Assembly: GCA_944373065.1 (NCBI GenBank)
Contig: CALWAJ010000046.1
Location: forward strand, 1-10,746
Length of the DNA stretch: 10,746 nucleotides
Direction of reading: 5' to 3'
Source of the DNA: an uncultured Bacilli bacterium
Lineage (GTDB): Bacteria; Bacillota_I; Bacilli_A; RF39; UBA660
In this document: positions 1 to 6,657 of the stretch, in pieces
Layout: each line of letters opens with the position of its first letter
Position numbering within the stretch: position 1 is the stretch's first letter
Position numbers and translations under genes: made by a program
The notes under the pieces: generated by a model
Told to the model about the DNA's origin: nothing
The model's database searches: none
The model's input: only the letters and a program-made list of their open reading frames with translations

Positions 1-299
1 CTTTTCTTAAAATTACAATCATTATCATTTCTATCTTTTACGGGATCTATATATTTTTCATTTATTAAAGTCTCTACAGTTACACTACTAGTTTCTCCTA
101 CCTCTTTTGGTAATTTACTTCTATAATCGGCAAAATAATCTCTTCCTGCTAATACCAACATATTTTCTTGTGACTCATAATACTCCCTATGTGACTTATC
201 TAAAATACTTGTTATTGATGTTATTACTAATGTTGTTAATAATCCTAGTATTATTATAGTTACTAGTAACTCTACCATTGTAAATCCTTTTCTTTTCAT
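1..299 (-). CDS. Prepilin-like (type IV pilin / pseudopilin) protein, 5' part only
   Basis: Reading leftwards from the ATG at 299, the frame stays open for 99 codons to the window edge, so the C-terminus is missing. The product starts MKRKGFTMVELLVTI, a class III prepilin signal: a short basic leader, Gly5 as the -1 residue of the prepilin peptidase site, Phe6 at +1 and Glu10 at +5. About 20 hydrophobic residues follow and form the N-terminal helix. After that comes a soluble region (KSHREYYESQENM, then an LINEKYIDPVKD stretch and a Cys). Such proteins are cleaved and methylated by a prepilin peptidase and assemble into pili, competence pseudopili or type II secretion pseudopili; which of these applies here cannot be told. 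No other pilus gene is in view. A weak AGG-rich ribosome binding site precedes the ATG. The domain call is secure; the specific role is unknown. Confidence 0.85.
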   Translation of the reverse strand, partial: MKRKGFTMVELLVTIIILGLLTTLVITSITSILDKSHREYYESQENMLVLAGRDYFADYRSKLPKEVGETSSVTVETLINEKYIDPVKDRNDNDCNFKK

Positions 300-324
300 C
301 AAATATCCCTACCTTATCATATCT

Positions 325-354
325 ATAATACCATAATTATGATTATATTTACAA
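325..354 (-). promoter_or_regulatory. Possible promoter of the prepilin-like gene
   Basis: On the minus strand TTGTAA (354-349) lies 18 bases before TATTAT (330-325), with the gene start about 26 bases further on. The -10 box matches the sigma-A consensus at 5 of 6 positions and the -35 box at 4 of 6. No terminator separates this gene from the upstream 143-residue gene, so read-through is also possible. In such AT-rich DNA this call is tentative. Confidence 0.35.
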
Positions 355-364
355 TGTCCAAATT

Positions 365-796
365 TTATTTTCTTTTATATTTTTCTAAAATAGGTTCTTT
401 TTCAAATAACTTTTTATATGTTTTTTCACAGTTATCATAAGGTGCAATGGAATGATGATTAGAAAAGTCAAATACTTCCACCAAATCAACATATCCTACA
501 TAACTACATCTAGGACCTCTATAACGTGCTAAAGCCTTATCATTATATTCAATTATTTGATTATCATTACTATATAAAATTACCGTTTCATTTTCAATAT
601 CATAAGTTTGTGCTATTACTTTAAAAGGCCCAAATTCATAATCACAAACAACATTTTCTTTATCTCTTTGTTCAATCCATAACACCCTAACTTTTTCTAT
701 TTCCTTATCTTTAATTACTTGAATTAAAGCATTATCTGCAATTAAATCACTAGATACAATTTCTAATTCCCGCTCTAAAGCTATACTTGACTTCAT
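365..796 (-). CDS. Unrecognised 143-residue soluble protein
   Basis: I do not recognise a family. The product is 143 residues with no signal peptide and no membrane segment. It alternates short hydrophobic and charged stretches (KVRVLWIEQRDKE, ETVILYSNDN) in a way that suggests a mainly beta fold. There are cysteines near residues 51, 97 and 123 and a compact RYRGPRCSYVGYVDL segment. The C-terminus is lysine-rich. The ATG at 796 is supported by an AAAGGAG ribosome binding site seven bases upstream. The gene has its own near-consensus promoter inside the rpsO terminator, so it is probably expressed independently of rpsO. The next gene downstream is the prepilin-like gene, 65 bases away. That it is a real gene is well supported by length, start signals and promoter; its function is unknown. 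Confidence 0.75.
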   Translation of the reverse strand: MKSSIALERELEIVSSDLIADNALIQVIKDKEIEKVRVLWIEQRDKENVVCDYEFGPFKVIAQTYDIENETVILYSNDNQIIEYNDKALARYRGPRCSYVGYVDLVEVFDFSNHHSIAPYDNCEKTYKKLFEKEPILEKYKRK

Positions 797-818
797 CTAC
801 TTACTCCTTTTTTCAGCT

Positions 819-847
819 ATTATATACTAAGTATTATACAATGTAAA
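819..847 (-). promoter_or_regulatory. Promoter of the 143-residue gene, overlapping the rpsO terminator
   Basis: TTTACA (847-842) and TATAAT (824-819) are separated by exactly 17 bases, which is 5 of 6 and 6 of 6 sigma-A matches. The -35 box begins inside the T-run of the rpsO terminator, so termination and initiation are back to back. Between the boxes is a small perfect dyad, ATACT-T-AGTAT (836-826), which could be an operator or chance in AT-rich DNA. Confidence 0.65.
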
Positions 848-869
848 GAAAAAGAACTCTAAGAGTCCT
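845..869 (-). terminator. Intrinsic terminator of rpsO
   Basis: Minus-strand AGGACTC (869-863), loop TTA, GAGTTCT (859-853) form a seven-pair stem with one G-T wobble. A T-rich run interrupted by a single C follows. The hairpin starts one base into the rpsO TAG stop codon, so the end of the gene and the terminator overlap. Confidence 0.75.
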
Positions 870-1137
870 ATTTTCTTAAACCTAATTTTTTAACTACTTC
901 ACGATATCTAGTAACATCTTTCTTAGCTAAATAATTAAGCATATTTCTTCTTTGTCCTACTTTCATTAAAAGACCACGGCGTGAATGATGATCATGAATA
1001 TGTTCTTTTAAATGCGCAGTTAAATTCTCTATTTCTTTAGTTAAAATAGCAATTTGTACTTCACAAGAACCTGTATCATTAGCATTCTTACCAAATTCTT
1101 TAATGATTTTAGCTTTTTCTTCTTTAGTTAAAGCCAT
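868..1137 (-). CDS. rpsO: 30S ribosomal protein S15
   Basis: Ribosomal protein S15 binds the 16S rRNA central domain early in 30S assembly and contributes to an intersubunit bridge. The 89-residue product has the usual family length and hallmarks: MALTKEEK at the start, [31 protein letters not shown], then the [10 protein letters not shown] stretch. It ends in the basic KKLGLRK tail. I chose the ATG at 1137 because a GAAAGGAAGG ribosome binding site sits just upstream and the protein then begins as S15 normally does. The frame is open further upstream to a GTG at 1203, but that start lacks a ribosome binding site and would run through the folded leader. The gene follows truB with its own promoter; ribF, often found between truB and rpsO in Firmicutes, is missing. 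Confidence 0.97.
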   Translation of the reverse strand: MALTKEEKAKIIKEFGKNANDTGSCEVQIAILTKEIENLTAHLKEHIHDHHSRRGLLMKVGQRRNMLNYLAKKDVTRYREVVKKLGLRK

Positions 1138-1222
1138 ACTTACCTTCCTTTCATATATATAATTCACCACATTCTTGGTAAATGGTGTAAGGAAGAACTC
1201 CACTTACTAGGAATAGGTAACT
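1138..1222 (-). promoter_or_regulatory. rpsO leader RNA with two hairpins, possible S15 autoregulatory site
   Basis: The predicted transcript has a leader of about 85 bases. Two foldings are visible on the minus strand. One begins GTAAGTGGAG, closes with TTCCTTAC and has a small bulge. The second is closed by CACCA and TGGTG around a 13-base interior. The ribosome binding site follows directly. S15 is known to repress its own mRNA in several bacteria through unrelated leader structures. I cannot match this one to a described class, so regulation is inferred from structure and position only. Confidence 0.35.
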
Positions 1223-1228
1223 GCATAT

Positions 1229-1257
1229 ACTATACTACAAAATATCCATTTTGTCTA
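1229..1257 (-). promoter_or_regulatory. Promoter of rpsO
   Basis: TAGACA (1257-1252), a 17-base spacer and TATAGT (1234-1229) give 5 of 6 matches at each sigma-A box. It lies only a few bases beyond the truB stop codon, with no terminator between. rpsO is therefore probably made both by read-through from truB and from this promoter. Confidence 0.65.
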
Positions 1258-1263
1258 TTGTTT

Positions 1264-2649
1264 TTAAAGCATTTTATCACACTTTAAACTACCATTTTCT
1301 TCTTTATATATAGCAATATCTCTATTATTTTTTATAAATAATACTTTATCAAGAACATTATAATTATTATTAATAGAAGCCCCATTTATAATTTTTTTAT
1401 AGTCATTAGATTTTATTTCTCTAACCGGAATACTTAAAGCCTCACGAATAGAAATTAAATTACTACTTATATTTATATTATCTAAATCAAAGGAATTATC
1501 TAACAAGAATTTTCCTTGTCTTGTTCTTTTTAAATTACTCATTGTAAAATATAGTCCTAAAAACTCTCCCATATCTCTAATTAAACTCCTTATATATGTT
1601 CCTTTAGAAACAACACATCTAAATTTAAAAGAGATATCAGTAAAATCAAGTAATTCTAATTCTTTTATTACAACTTCTCTTTTAGGAAGAACAACTTCTT
1701 TATCACTTCTAGCATATTCATATAATTTCTTCCCATTAACCTTAACCGCTGAATATTTAGGAACTGTCTGTAAATACTTCCTAGGAAATTCTCTAAAAAG
1801 ATTATCTAAAATTTCTTTAGTAACCTTTTCTTCTTTTTTATCTAATACTTCACCTTCTAAATCTAAGGTATCTGTTAATAACCCTACTTTTACTTCTGCA
1901 ATATACTCTTTATCTTCACAAGTCAGTAACTCATTTATTTTAGTAGCTTTATTAATAGTAATAACAAGAAGACCAGAAGCTAATGGATCTAAAGTCCCAT
2001 TATGTCCTACTTTTTTTGTATCAAAAATTAAAGATACTTTATTAACTACATCTCTAGAAGTTAAGCCTTTAGGCTTATTAACCAAAAGAACTCCAGACCG
2101 ATTATATAATTTATCATACTCTTCCAAAGTTAAACCTTTATTCATAATAATAGAGGCTGTACTTTTCCCAACATATCTATAATGCCAAGGTTCATAGTTA
2201 TATCCTGTTATTTTCTCTTTGTCTAAAGGATATCTAAGAATTAAACCATATAAAGGTAACAATTCAATAATTTTTACAAATATCTCATGATAATTATTAA
2301 CATATTCTTCTTCTTTAATTTCTTCACCATTTATAATAAGTGCAATATCAAAACAAAGTCCACTATGATGTTCACTAACACCAGGTAAAGCAACATATTT
2401 ATTAGCATACTCTAACCCAAACTTTTCTATATAATCTTCTCTTTCTTTACTTTGATCATCTATAGTTCTATAGCCACTTACAACTTTAATATAAATATTA
2501 TCTTTCTCTAATCTTTTCTTTAAATCTAGATATGCTCTAAAAGTTCTCTTTTCTAAAAAGATTCCCCCATCTCCTTTAACTAAAATAAAATTACTAAAGT
2601 CATTCTTATCATAAGGATTATCTTTATTAACTAAAATTCTATAATTCAT
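1264..2649 (-). CDS. truB: VanY-type carboxypeptidase / tRNA pseudouridine-55 synthase TruB fusion
   Basis: This single 461-residue protein carries two enzymes. Residues ~1-175 form a VanY/LAS-type zinc D-Ala-D-Ala carboxypeptidase. It has SGYR (58-61), an SxHxxG...D motif with His94 and Asp101 as zinc ligands, and EPWH with catalytic Glu153 and ligand His156. Residues ~186-461 form TruB, which makes pseudouridine 55 in the tRNA T-arm. It has VLLVNKPKGLTS, GHNGTLDPLASG with catalytic Asp221, KYSAVKVNGKKLYEYAR, KGTYIRSL and a short C-terminal PUA-like remnant. All key residues of both parts are intact. There is no signal peptide, so the peptidase would be cytoplasmic. The chosen ATG at 2649 overlaps the end of rbfA by 11 bases and has AGGGAG three bases upstream; the ATG at 2661 has no ribosome binding site. 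TruB is normally about 300 residues and single-function. The domain calls are firm; the reason for the fusion is unknown. Confidence 0.93.
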   Translation of the reverse strand: MNYRILVNKDNPYDKNDFSNFILVKGDGGIFLEKRTFRAYLDLKKRLEKDNIYIKVVSGYRTIDDQSKEREDYIEKFGLEYANKYVALPGVSEHHSGLCFDIALIINGEEIKEEEYVNNYHEIFVKIIELLPLYGLILRYPLDKEKITGYNYEPWHYRYVGKSTASIIMNKGLTLEEYDKLYNRSGVLLVNKPKGLTSRDVVNKVSLIFDTKKVGHNGTLDPLASGLLVITINKATKINELLTCEDKEYIAEVKVGLLTDTLDLEGEVLDKKEEKVTKEILDNLFREFPRKYLQTVPKYSAVKVNGKKLYEYARSDKEVVLPKREVVIKELELLDFTDISFKFRCVVSKGTYIRSLIRDMGEFLGLYFTMSNLKRTRQGKFLLDNSFDLDNINISSNLISIREALSIPVREIKSNDYKKIINGASINNNYNVLDKVLFIKNNRDIAIYKEENGSLKCDKML

Positions 2650-2992
2650 GTTCTCCCTCATTTATTTTATCAATCAATTTATCTATATGCTCTCCATAGC
2701 TAATTGATTCATCATAAAAGAATTTTAATTCTGGAATGTGCCTAATTTCTATTCTCTTAGCAAGCTCACTTCTTATAAAACTACTAGCATTATTTAAAGC
2801 TTTTAAAGTCTCCCCCTTTTTTTCTTGATCTAAAACTGTTACATACACTTTACAATAACTTAAATCACTTGATGTATCACAATCAGTAACAGTTACAAAC
2901 TTAATATCTTCATCTTTTACTTCTAACATTAATATTTTACTAATCTCTTCTCTTATCATATGATTAATTCTTTCTATTTTTATATTTACCAT
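2639..2992 (-). CDS. rbfA: 30S ribosome-binding factor A
   Basis: RbfA is a small KH-fold protein that binds the immature 30S subunit near the 5' helix of 16S rRNA and helps late maturation and cold adaptation. The 117-residue product shows the family pattern: RINHMIREEISKIL at the N-terminus, then VKDEDIKFVTVTDCDTSSDL, the beta strand KVYVTVL, and RSELAKRIEIRHIPELKFFYDESI, ending with a helix that carries the HIDKLI motif. Length is normal. I chose the ATG at 2992 because AAAGGGTG lies seven bases upstream; the longer reading from 3025 would translate that ribosome binding site. truB starts inside the end of rbfA, so the two are translationally coupled. In Firmicutes rbfA normally follows infB directly; here a large opposite-strand gene separates them, and rbfA appears to have its own promoter. 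Confidence 0.95.
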   Translation of the reverse strand: MVNIKIERINHMIREEISKILMLEVKDEDIKFVTVTDCDTSSDLSYCKVYVTVLDQEKKGETLKALNNASSFIRSELAKRIEIRHIPELKFFYDESISYGEHIDKLIDKINEGEHEL

Positions 2993-3015
2993 TATTTTCA
3001 CCCTTTCTTGAAAAT

Positions 3016-3024
3016 AGTATAGCA
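3016..3024 (-). promoter_or_regulatory. Extended -10 promoter of rbfA-truB
   Basis: The minus strand reads TGCTATACT, an extended -10 element (TGn before a 5-of-6 -10 box), about 24 bases before the rbfA start. No good -35 box is seen, which is usual for extended -10 promoters. A dedicated promoter is needed here because infB transcription should stop at the terminator near 6.6 kb. Confidence 0.5.
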
Positions 3025-3042
3025 TAAATTTAGAAAATTAGA

Positions 3043-3048
3043 TATAAT
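3043..3048 (+). promoter_or_regulatory. -10 box of the giant HTH-array gene
   Basis: A perfect TATAAT lies 35 bases before the chosen ATG. The region 16-18 bases upstream has no convincing -35 box, which suggests a weak or activated promoter. Two near-identical neighbouring words, AAATTTAGA (3026-3034) and AAATTAGA (3035-3042), occupy the spacer. The region overlaps the divergent rbfA promoter. Confidence 0.45.
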
Positions 3049-3082
3049 ATAACTTAATCACGAGGGGGTGTTTATTTTATCT

Positions 3083-6000
3083 ATGAAAAAGGACTTAGAA
3101 GTAATTGAAGCTTTAAAAAATAATGATGAAAGAAGAATAGAATTTTTTAAAAGCAAGATTAAGGAAGAACTAACCAAAAATAATATGCCAATATCTGATG
3201 ATATCATTAATAATTATTTAGAAGAAGGAATAAAAAGCTACAATGAAAATATTAAAATACCATTTCTATTTTATTTGAAAGCTTTAATAAGAAAGAACAA
3301 AGAAGAAGATAAGACTACTAATAATGCCCAAATCTCTACTAATAATTTTTTTACTAAAAAAGAGCTTGAAATATTAAAATGGTATTTAGGATATAATAAT
3401 AAATTTCTAAATAATACAGAAATATCTTTAGAAACAGGTTATACCATTACAGATGTAATTGAAACAATTAAAAAATTCAATAAAATAAAAAAGAAAAATC
3501 AAAGAGAACTATTAAAAGTTTTTCCCGATTATAAAGAGAAATTAAAGGAAAGAAACATTTTCTTTGCCAAAGAAAATATAACAATTACTGAAAAACAATT
3601 AAGATTATTAAAAACTTATTTAAATAGTAATATTACTGAAACTGCTAAAGCTCATAACTTAACAGAAAACATGGCAAAAAAAGAATTAAAAAAGTGTTAT
3701 AAATTATTAGAATATAAAAATAATATGAATCTTCTTCTAAAAAGAATTCCTAATTTAACAGAAAAAGAAATAATTGAAAAAGGAAAAAGTATTAATACTA
3801 ATCCTAAACAAACAAAAAAGACAAGAGCCATGTTAACTAAAAAAAATATTGAAATGTTAAAAGTTTTATATGAAAAAAGTAATCTTTCCTCTTTAGAAAT
3901 GGCCAAATTATTAAATTATAAAGATGAAAAAAGTTTTAATGGTGCCAAAACTATTTTATTTAACAAATTAAGAAAATATAAAAATCTAAAAACACAAGCT
4001 TTAAGATACTGCCCTACTTTAGATATTACAAATGAAAAAAGAAAATATAACTATCAAATAAGTAGTGAAGATAAAACTTTAATAAGCCTATTATTAAAAT
4101 ATAGAGATAATGATGAAAAAATAATGGAAGCACTTAATTTAGAAAAAAATGATTACCTAGATAAAAAAGATAAGTTACTTAAAAAGATAAGTAAAAGTAA
4201 AAATCTAATTAAAGAATTAAAAAAAGAATTTAAGGATATTGAATCTATCTTACCCTCAAAAAAATTAACACAAAGTCAAAAGAAATTGTTAAGACTATTA
4301 AATGAAACTAAAAATAATCCTTTATCTGATGAAGAAATAGCTATTAGACTAAATCTAAAAAACAAAGAAAGTTATTTAAGTGAAAAAAAAGCACTATTTA
4401 AATTATTAAGAGAAAATAAAGAATTATTAGAAGAAGCAAAAGAAATTTACCAAGATATTAATGTTACTCCTAAAGCAAGTTCTAAAGAATTAACAGAAAA
4501 TGATTTAAAAATGTTAACATTATTATATGAAACAAAAAATAGACCTCTTCCTGACAATATAATCGCTATTAAATTAGAATATATAAGTGTAGAAAGTTAT
4601 AGAACATCTAAAGGCATTTTGTTAAATAAAATAAAAACAAACAAACGATTAAAAAAAGAAGTAACAGAATTATTTCCAAATATAGATTTTAAAAATATAC
4701 TAAGATTTACAGAAAATGAAATAACTTTTTTAACTTATTACTGTCATTTAGATGAAAAAAATACTTACTTAACTCAAAGAGAAATAAGTAGAAAAATGAA
4801 TATAAGAGCCGATTCTCTTAATACAATTAAAAAAAGTGCCCTTAACAAAATAAAATTAGCAAATGAGCAAAATTATGATTTAGATATTATGTTATGGCCT
4901 AATTTTTTAGATGACTTAATAATAAGAGAAAATTTTAAATATAGTAATAGTTTTATTATTAACGAAAACGATTTAAAAGATATAAAGGAACTAAAAGGAA
5001 ACATTTCTAAAGCCATAAAATGTTTAGAAAATTCTATCTACAGAAATTATGTTATAAAGTGTAGTCTTAATATAAAAATAATGCTAGCACTACGCTTAGG
5101 TTTTTTCAATAAGCGTTCATTTACTAGTGATGAAGTTGCAAAAATTTTAGATATTCCTCTAGAAATTGTCATAGAAATTTCTAAAGAATGCTTAAACAGT
5201 GCCCAAAATATATATTTAAATGATAAAGAAATTACATCTAATACTGCAATTATAACACCAAGAGAAATAAAAATTTTAAAATCATTAAATGAAAATTTAT
5301 CAAATGAAGAAATAGCCAATTCTTTAAATATTAAAAACCATCATTTTTTTGAAACAGTAAAATATAATCTATTTAAAAAACTAAGAACTAATCCTAATCT
5401 TTTAAATAAAGCTAAAGAATATTGTCCTAATATAGAATTTATAATTAATAAAAAGAATATAACACAAGAAGAAGAAGCCTTATTTAAATTATTGTTGCAA
5501 TATAAAAATGATGATGAAAGAGATAGAAAAATAGCAAATACTTTAGAAATATCTATAGAAGAAACGAAAGAGAAAATCAACAATTTATATAATAAAATTC
5601 AAAAAGACTCTACATTAAAAGAATATATTGCCAAAAAATATGGTGAATCTACAGAAATTAAAAATCTATTTAAACCCAAAACCTTAACTGAAAGACAAAA
5701 AGAAATGTTAAAACTACTTAATAAACATAAAGATAACCCTTTATCAAATGAAGAAATGGCTAAACTTCTAGGCTATAGAAATGCAACTAGTTATATTGAG
5801 GCTAGAAACGCCATATTAAGAATAATAAAAAAAGATGAGGTTCTACATGAAGAAGCTAAAAAAATATATGAAAATGTAGATATTATCTTAACAAGCAGGA
5901 ATCTAGAAATGTTAAATTTATTAAATAATCAAAGCAGAGAAAATTTATCTGAAGATGAAATTGCAAAAAAATTGGGTTACAATGATATAAAAAATTATAG

Positions 6001-6646
6001 GAAAACTAAATCTAGATTAATTAATAAAATTGAAGCAAATGAAGAATTGAGACAAGAAGTAAAGAAAAAATTTCCAAATCTTAATTTACAAAGAACATTA
6101 AAACTTAGTGAAAAAGAAATTAACTTTCTAAAAGAGTATTGTTATATAAAAGAAGATGGAAACTATCAAGATTTAAATGAACTAAGTTCTAAATTTGGAA
6201 TCAGTTACAATGCCGTTAAAAATAATATTCAAAGAGCAGTTGATAATGCTAAAATCATTTACAATGAAGATTATAATTTAGATGAAATATTTTGGCCAAA
6301 CTTTTCGCTTAATTTAATGATAAGAAAAAATTTCAATCCTAACAAGAGTTTTACTATTCAAAAAGAAGATTCTGAAAATAAAGTCTCTAAAGCTATTAAC
6401 TATTTAGAAAATTCTATTTTTAAAGATTATGTTAAAGATTGTCCTTATGATGCAAAAATACTATTAGCACTACGTCTAGGATATTTTAATAAACGTACCT
6501 TTAGTAGTGAAGAAGTAGCAGAAATTCTAAATATTCCTGTAGAAACTGTTATAAGAATCACTAAAGAATGTCTAGAACAAACTAAAGATAAATTTTATAG
6601 TTCAAATAAAAATGAAAAAGAACTTAAGAAAATTATTAAATCTTAA
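3083..6646 (+). CDS. Giant helix-turn-helix array protein, sigma-region-4/LuxR-like repeats
   Basis: I recognise no named family for this 1187-residue protein. It is highly charged and Lys/Glu/Asn/Leu-rich, with no signal peptide or membrane segment, so it should be cytoplasmic. From residue ~90 it is an array of about twelve units of ~70-75 residues, starting near 90, 168, 251, 326, 395, 470, 542, 723, 793, 868, 936 and 1008. A typical unit reads LT-x-x-x-x-x-LKLL, then LSNEEIAKLLGY, then a third helix and a KLR-type end; ITPREIKILKSL near 724 is very LuxR-like. Two further units (~662-708 and ~1122-1168), with LALRLG and SSEEVAEILNIP, resemble sigma-70 region 4. Each follows a WPNF element (Trp605, Trp1071). 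Residues 1-75 faintly resemble sigma region 2. I chose the ATG at 3083, 12 bases after AGGGGGTG; a GTG at 3068 overlaps that site. DNA binding or RNA polymerase contact is inferred. Confidence 0.85.
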   Translation: MKKDLEVIEALKNNDERRIEFFKSKIKEELTKNNMPISDDIINNYLEEGIKSYNENIKIPFLFYLKALIRKNKEEDKTTNNAQISTNNFFTKKELEILKWYLGYNNKFLNNTEISLETGYTITDVIETIKKFNKIKKKNQRELLKVFPDYKEKLKERNIFFAKENITITEKQLRLLKTYLNSNITETAKAHNLTENMAKKELKKCYKLLEYKNNMNLLLKRIPNLTEKEIIEKGKSINTNPKQTKKTRAMLTKKNIEMLKVLYEKSNLSSLEMAKLLNYKDEKSFNGAKTILFNKLRKYKNLKTQALRYCPTLDITNEKRKYNYQISSEDKTLISLLLKYRDNDEKIMEALNLEKNDYLDKKDKLLKKISKSKNLIKELKKEFKDIESILPSKKLTQSQKKLLRLLNETKNNPLSDEEIAIRLNLKNKESYLSEKKALFKLLRENKELLEEAKEIYQDINVTPKASSKELTENDLKMLTLLYETKNRPLPDNIIAIKLEYISVESYRTSKGILLNKIKTNKRLKKEVTELFPNIDFKNILRFTENEITFLTYYCHLDEKNTYLTQREISRKMNIRADSLNTIKKSALNKIKLANEQNYDLDIMLWPNFLDDLIIRENFKYSNSFIINENDLKDIKELKGNISKAIKCLENSIYRNYVIKCSLNIKIMLALRLGFFNKRSFTSDEVAKILDIPLEIVIEISKECLNSAQNIYLNDKEITSNTAIITPREIKILKSLNENLSNEEIANSLNIKNHHFFETVKYNLFKKLRTNPNLLNKAKEYCPNIEFIINKKNITQEEEALFKLLLQYKNDDERDRKIANTLEISIEETKEKINNLYNKIQKDSTLKEYIAKKYGESTEIKNLFKPKTLTERQKEMLKLLNKHKDNPLSNEEMAKLLGYRNATSYIEARNAILRIIKKDEVLHEEAKKIYENVDIILTSRNLEMLNLLNNQSRENLSEDEIAKKLGYNDIKNYRKTKSRLINKIEANEELRQEVKKKFPNLNLQRTLKLSEKEINFLKEYCYIKEDGNYQDLNELSSKFGISYNAVKNNIQRAVDNAKIIYNEDYNLDEIFWPNFSLNLMIRKNFNPNKSFTIQKEDSENKVSKAINYLENSIFKDYVKDCPYDAKILLALRLGYFNKRTFSSEEVAEILNIPVETVIRITKECLEQTKDKFYSSNKNEKELKKIIKS
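3833..5215 (+). repeat. Copy A of the internal tandem duplication
   Basis: Codons ~251-711 of the large gene. The order of parts is five HTH-like units, a linker with WPNF and IRENF, a KCLENSIYRNYV segment, and a sigma-region-4-like unit (LALRLGFFNKRSF). The same parts recur in the same order in copy B about 460-473 residues later. Copy A/copy B pairs include RYCPTLDI/EYCPNIEF, LLLKYRDNDE/LLLQYKNDDE and NPLSDEEIA/NPLSNEEMA. Confidence 0.8.
5249..6595 (+). repeat. Copy B of the internal tandem duplication
   Basis: Codons ~723-1171 of the large gene repeat copy A part for part, ending in FWPNF, IRKNF, NYLENSIFKDYV and LALRLGYFNKRTF. Similarity is still visible in the DNA near the ends of the two copies, for example TTAGAAAATTCTAT and TAGCACTACG occur in both. 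The protein has diverged at many other positions, so the duplication is not very recent. Confidence 0.8.
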
Positions 6647-6654
6647 GTTCTTTT
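6616..6654. terminator. Bidirectional terminator between the giant gene and infB
   Basis: A perfect 14-pair inverted repeat (6616-6629 with 6641-6654, core AAAGAACTTAAG) encloses an 11-base loop. It is flanked by T-rich runs in both reading directions, so it can end both convergent transcripts. The left arm is inside the last codons of the giant gene and its TAA stop is in the right arm. The infB stop codon is only four bases from the right end. Confidence 0.85.
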
Positions 6655-6657
6655 ATC

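Noticed and set aside
1138..1203. 22-codon N-terminal extension of S15 from a GTG at 1203
   Set aside because: It has no ribosome binding site and runs through the leader hairpins; S15 proteins start at the MALTKEEK equivalent, which has a good site upstream.
3697..5583. Three minus-strand open frames (3697-3906, 5047-5319, 5341-5583) antisense to the giant gene
   Set aside because: They are hydrophobic, low-complexity readings of the complement of an A-rich coding strand, with no ribosome binding sites and no recognisable motifs.
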